The notes under the pieces were generated by a model. That model was not told the origin of the DNA. It worked only from the letters and a program-made list of their open reading frames with translations, and searched no databases. The position numbers and the translations under genes are program-made. Below, piece after piece: positions 59,290 to 64,000 of a stretch of 64,000 nucleotides of DNA. Position 1 is the stretch's first letter. Each line of letters starts with the position of its first letter. This stretch comes from Pegea sp. RAD2-039. Lineage: Eukaryota > Chordata > Thaliacea > Salpida > Salpidae. The stretch spans positions 1 through 64,000 of the forward strand of contig JAQGEQ010000290.1 in assembly GCA_034620365.1 (NCBI GenBank). The letters are read 5' to 3'.

Positions 59290-61860
59290 ATATATTTGAA
59301 TATCGTATGGGGTTATCATAAATACTTTTAATCAAATTTAAAAGAATTATTTCTATTTTGCTCTTTTTGTTTTAGAAATCTAAAGTTTGGTCTAAAATGG
59401 TTTAAAAATGTTCTTATTTCGTTAAAAGCTAAAAATAAACTGAAAATTTAAGTTTATCTTCAACAAGCTTTAAATAATTCGTTTAAATGGATTTAAATTG
59501 AAACTTCCAACACTTATATAAAGCTAAAAATAACTTGTACATGTTATATAGTTAACCAGAATTATTCGATCGTAACTGTAATAGTCAAAGTACTTGGTTA
59601 TCACATTTACACAAAAATGCTTTTTCCGATAAAAAGTTTGATTTTATTTTATTTTTTCTTGCAAAATCTTGTTTATACGTTGACAATTTTAATGTTTAAA
59701 ATAAAAGATCTTTAATAAGTTCAGCAAAGTCTAAAATGAGTAGTTCTTTTTATAGATCATCTTTTTAATGATGGTTTTGTACTAAGTATTCGATTAAGTA
59801 AAGTTTAATTTGGCGCTTATAAATTTATCTTTAAAAATATTGTTTACATAAGATGACTTTAAATTCAGCTTTTTAAACCCAAAAGTTTGCTAAAAACTAC
59901 AAAATTTCTACAAGTAATTCACTGACAACAAAAAGTATTTCATCTTTATAATTTATTTGTTAAGTTATTTATAGCAATTTATTTACTGGAAATAAATATA
60001 AGTTTCTACTTTCAACAGCTTCATTCAACTATCACCTTATAAGTTATGTAAGTAACAAATGGTTGTTTTGTTTAGATGTACTTTAACGTTTTCCGCCAAT
60101 TGTTTTATGAATTTGTATTTTTCACTAACTTTTGGTAATTTTCTAGTTTTTTAACAAACTTAAAAAGTCTCGAACAACATCAAATATATACAAATGTTTC
60201 GAACACTCTATGCTCAAATGATAAAGTAAAAATTTGAATTTATTTTTATCTTTAAAAACTTAATTGTAAGATACATAAACTACTCAAAAAAAAACTATTT
60301 TAATTCAATTTAACATTGCCTGTGGTTATCCAAAAACATGATAGAAAAACTTTATTTCAATAATACTCAAGACATGAAAACTTAGCTTCATCTATTTACA
60401 CCACAACTTGTGAAAACTCCTCGGTGAACAACCTCAAGTCAATAAAAACTAAATATTAGCTTCCATAAAATTATTCACATCAACAAAAATAAATACAATA
60501 ATCTTTTATATAATTTTCAACTTTAAAACTTTTTTTAATTTTTGGGGTTTTTCAATGATGAGCTGTTTGCTGAACCCAGCTTGTAGTCAAGTAAATGGGT
60601 TCTGTGTTTTATTCGAGGAATACTGATTAAGGGTTTGTTTCAAGTTAAATAATTTGAAGAGTCTTATTTGAAGAGAATAGTCTTATTGTGATTTATTGTG
60701 ACAAACTTATTATCAGTTAAGAAGTATTCAAACAAAGATAATTCTTTTTAAATAGTATTCCATTTATTTAAAAATATTTTTGTAATTTTTTATTAAAAGT
60801 ATTTTATTTCAAAAAGTAAATCAGCTTTTACAAGATATCTTTTAATCTTCATCAAGGTAATTCTTAGAAACTAGTTTTAAATAGTAATAAATAGATTTTT
60901 TATAAAGATTATTCTATGAAATATAAGCTTTTTAGAAACACAACTGAATCAGAGAAACAAATCTGTATAATTACGAATAAGTTTAGTAATAAAATAGTTT
61001 TTTTTTCGTGACTTTAGTACAAATCTTAAAACGGAACTATTAGTTGCAAATAATTAGAAGAAAACAAGTACAGTTGTGTAATTTGATAATTACTTGAGTT
61101 CATTGAAAAATCCTAAGCACTTGACATTCTAATAGTACTTAATTAGCAAAACTATCAATTACTTATTTGCATTTTGCAAGGTTCTGTCTGGCTTTTAATC
61201 AACTTTTCTACATTAATTCAAATGCAACGAAATCGATTTTCATCAGACCTTGTTTTTTTTTCAACTGTGTATAATTCCCAGCATACAGCTTTATGGAAAT
61301 GAATTCACAAAAATACTTTTGTGGTTTTATGTTGAATGATATTTGCTTGAAATGAAAGATTTTTGTGAACTCAGAAGGGATTTGGTGCAAACTGCTTGAA
61401 GTAGACGACCTTACACTTGAAAGCAGAGAATTTGGTGACTTTGTTGTGTTCAATGGTTTGGTGCTAAATTAACCAAATGAAGTTAATTTTTGTTGTCAGA
61501 ATAACTTTCGATTAAAACTGAAATAATTAAAACATTTTGAAGTATTTTGAATATATATATCAAATTTACCAAATTTTTATAAGATTTCCTTTCAGAAGTT
61601 AAATAAATAAATATTTTAAAATAAAACCATTTAATTGAAGCATTTATGTTGAAAAATCCTCGAAAATAATTTGCTGTTTTTACGAATTTTTTAAACGATA
61701 AAACTAATCTGCAAATAATTTCAATCTCTCCTTGCCTCGACGAGAAAGCTCGTTACATTTCAATCACGAAAGATGAGTAGTAATTTGTAATGACAGGATG
61801 ACGTCACTTATTGAGATCTCAATATCAGTCTTCAGATAAATTGTTGATCTCATCTTTGAT
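59290..61860. other. AT-rich spacer
   Basis: SoxD 3' UTR then AT-rich sequence. An 81-codon minus-strand frame (61208-61453) is Ser-rich near its start but has no supporting context. Confidence 0.4.
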
Positions 61861-62094
61861 TGAGAGTTTGCATCTGATGATGAAGATCAATCCCAATTAA
61901 TTACAATTTAGTAAACATTAAATAGTAACAAGTTATCTGAACGATGCCACATTGAAAATACGAAAAAAGTGATTTTTAAAAATGTTCTAAATGAAGAATA
62001 AGAAGGAATAGAAAGAAAAGATCTTCAAACTGAAATATGAATTTGCAGAAAATGAAAAAAAAAACATTAAAAGTCGGCAGAAAAAGGAATTATT

Positions 62095-62215
62095 GCATCT
62101 AAACACAACTCCCAACTGATCTGCAGATGAAGATGAGGATCTGATGAAGATCAGCAGAAGATCAGATGATGAAGATCACCAGAAGATCAATTGATGAAGA
62201 TCAGCTGATTAAGGT
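62095..62215. repeat. GATGAAGATCA-type simple repeat
   Basis: Irregular tandem of GATGAAGATCAGCAGAAGAT-like words downstream of the ASAP stop codon, beyond its AATAAA (minus strand at 62239-62244). Confidence 0.6.
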
Positions 62216-62317
62216 GTTGTTAGCGAATTGATGATCGATTTATTTACAAAATGGTGATAATAATATTTTGGAATATTTGAAGCAAAATGTTTGTTGATTT
62301 GTCACGCGATGATGACG

Positions 62318-63442
62318 TCACTCGTTGATAGGTACAACGTAGCCACTAGGGAAAGCTCCAGAACGATGTAATTGATGTTCGATGTGTCCAAACTGCGATT
62401 ACGTCATCAAAAGCTGATACAATAGCGCGTTGTCACGGTAACTCACCCACCAGGCACTGTCCTCGTAACCAGTGACAACGATTACTTCATTTTCCACGAA
62501 TGTCAATTCATCTTCACGATCTGCATCACAATCCCAGATAGCTCGGACACGTTTCGGCTTCGATCTACAAAAAGCGTCAATGAGGTCATCATCGCGTGAT
62601 TGCGTCAACTGACCTTGAAGGAGGATCGTCTCGGAGCATCTCTGATGGATGAGCTGATCTTGGAAGCGAGTAAGATCCGGGAGGACCTTTGCGTCGATGA
62701 CATATGATCAAGAAAGCGAAATCAGTGAAGTGGAACAAACCTGAAGGCGGGTTGCGATGATATAATGATGACGTCACAGACCGCGATGGTGCAGCTGGAG
62801 ATGATGTCATCTGATTAGTTACGGCATTATCACTAGTTGGCAGCAACACGGAATGTCGACCGCTTAATTGATTCCGACGATCAATGACGTCATCAAAAAA
62901 CGATTTACAGCGAACTGGTATCGCGTTGGATCCGTTACTAGGCAACCGACGATGATCAGTATGTTGAGCTGAAGATTTAATCCGCATCCGAATATCGGAA
63001 TCCGGAGTCATCACTGGTGATCGTTGTGGTTGCGATGCAGCTGTGACGTCATTTGTGCGATGACGTAACGCTGAAATAGAATTATTGTAGAAGTCAATGA
63101 TGATGCTGGTGACGTCATCACCTGGTTTGCTGGGTGGTAGTGGCGGAGGACGCGATTTGTTGTCACCAGTAGCAGCTGAAGACGTCATAGATAGTTTTCT
63201 AGCAACTGCGCGAAACATCGAGTTAACAAAAGTCAGATTCAACAGGAAAACTTACCGAAAGTTGGTTTTTCCGGGAGGGGTGGTGTTGGTGACAAACTTG
63301 TTCGTGATGACGTATGACTTCTGGTTCGATTACCATGGGCAGGAACAGGAGGCGGTTCACGACGAACTGGTGCTACTGGTTGAGTGTCATCAGATTTACT
63401 TCGTTCTTTAAAATGAAGTTGCTGAGAAAGTTCTTGAGAAAT
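62318..63442 (-). CDS. ASAP1: ASAP-type ArfGAP, C-terminal proline-rich region and SH3 domain (partial)
   Basis: 3' part of an Arf GTPase-activating protein with SH3, ankyrin and PH domains; the BAR, PH, ArfGAP and ankyrin exons would lie beyond the window. Exons (minus) 63256-63442, 63122-63205, 62741-63070, 62614-62686, 62447-62564 and 62318-62392, GT-AG and in phase, about 289 codons. A Pro-rich linker (PVRREPPPVPAHG, SLSPTPPLPEKPTF, RPPPLPPSKP) leads to a C-terminal SH3: KPKRVRAIWDCDADREDELT, VIVVTGYEDSAWW, GHIEHQLHRSGAFPSGYVV, matching ASAP1/2 SH3 closely. Two 54-55-bp introns are open in frame and could be retained. AATAAA lies 74 nt after the stop. Which vertebrate paralogue it is nearest cannot be told. 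Confidence 0.88.
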
Positions 63443-63453
63443 CTGAAAAAGAG

Positions 63454-64000
63454 TTAAACGTTAGCTTCACTTAGCAACCAGTTAGTTTCACTTAACAACC
63501 AGTTAGTTTCACTTAACAACCAGTTAGTTTCACTTAACAACCAGTTAGCTTCACTTAACAACCAGTTAGTTTCACTTAGCAACCAGTTAGTTTCACTTAA
63601 CAACCAGTTAGTTTCACTTAACAACCAGTTAGTTTCACTTAACAACCAGTTAGCTTCACTTAACAACCAGTTAGTTTCACTTAGCAACCAGTTAGTTTCA
63701 CTTAACAACCATTTAGCTTCACTTAACAACCAATTAGTTTCGCTTAACAACCAGTTAGCTTCACTTAACCAGTTAGTTTCACTTAACAACCAGTTAGCTT
63801 CACTTAACAACCAGTTAGCTTCAACAACCAGTTAGTTTCACTTAACACTTAGCTTCACTTAGCAACCAGTTAGTTTCACTTAACAACCAGTTAGTTTCAC
63901 TTAACAACCAGTTAGTTTCACTTAACAACCAGTTAGTTTCACTTAACAACCAGTTAGTTTCGCTTAACAACCAGTTAGCTTCACTTAACAACCAGTTAGT
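63454..64000. repeat. 21-bp minisatellite, running off the window
   Basis: About 26 units of TTAGTTTCACTTAACAACCAG (variant TTAGCTTCACTTAGCAACCAG). It lies upstream of the first visible ASAP exon on the minus strand and begins 12 bp from its acceptor, so presumably inside an intron. Because 21 is a multiple of 3 the minus strand is open for 118 codons, reading a LLSETNW/LLSEANW heptad. Confidence 0.95.

Noticed and set aside
61208..61453. 81-codon minus-strand frame, Ser-rich
   Set aside because: No homology, start context or joining exon could be shown; low-complexity frames of this size are expected.

Overview
The window is nuclear DNA of a small-intron, AT-rich invertebrate animal. Genes are spliced, canonical metazoan orthologues occur (Ariadne RBR ligase, Rab9, GRASP, SoxD, ASAP, FITM, STRAP), and tRNA and U4 snRNA genes are of eukaryotic type. 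Spacers are very AT-rich and carry remnants of CR1/L2-like LINEs. The phylum cannot be fixed from sequence alone; a SoxD gene points to a bilaterian. Eight genes have a T-rich AG acceptor 19-68 nt before the start codon and no evident first exon, which would suit a lineage with spliced-leader trans-splicing (flatworm or rotifer-like), but this is inference.

Layout. 1-74 is the tail of a + strand gene. 1432-4504 is a LINE on the minus strand with a nearly intact endonuclease-RT ORF. 5287-8066 is an 11-exon BTB-BACK-Kelch gene with one in-frame TAA. 9940-12610 is a decayed LINE of the same family whose middle is replaced by about 1.8 kb of 20-bp minisatellite. 13388-14239 (ITPA) and 14394-16115 (lysyl-tRNA synthetase) lie head-to-tail 154 bp apart on the minus strand, and a GRASP gene follows at 17549-18775. 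22171-24242 is a three-exon gene for a small secreted Ly6-like protein. 26819-29890 is a 12-exon Ariadne-1 gene (minus). 32577-34191 is Rab9.

36368-43891 is a small-RNA region. A cassette of U4 snRNA, tRNA-Ile(AAU) and tRNA-Asp(GUC) is present in two almost identical direct copies of 1.35 kb about 4.9 kb apart. A third, inverted copy of the tRNA pair alone contains a damaged tRNA-Ile, and a tRNA-Ile(UAU) with an intron sits between the two large copies.

45682-46521 is a FITM-like gene. 51180-52667 is STRAP (7 exons). 55497-59289 is a short SoxD gene (7 exons). 62318-63442 is the 3' part of an ASAP-type ArfGAP gene (minus), entering a 21-bp minisatellite that runs to the window end. The genes are mostly unrelated housekeeping functions; ITPA/KARS is the only pair close enough to suggest co-transcription. 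Exon models were built by hand from splice signals, phase and family homology; all multi-exon models listed keep phase at every junction.
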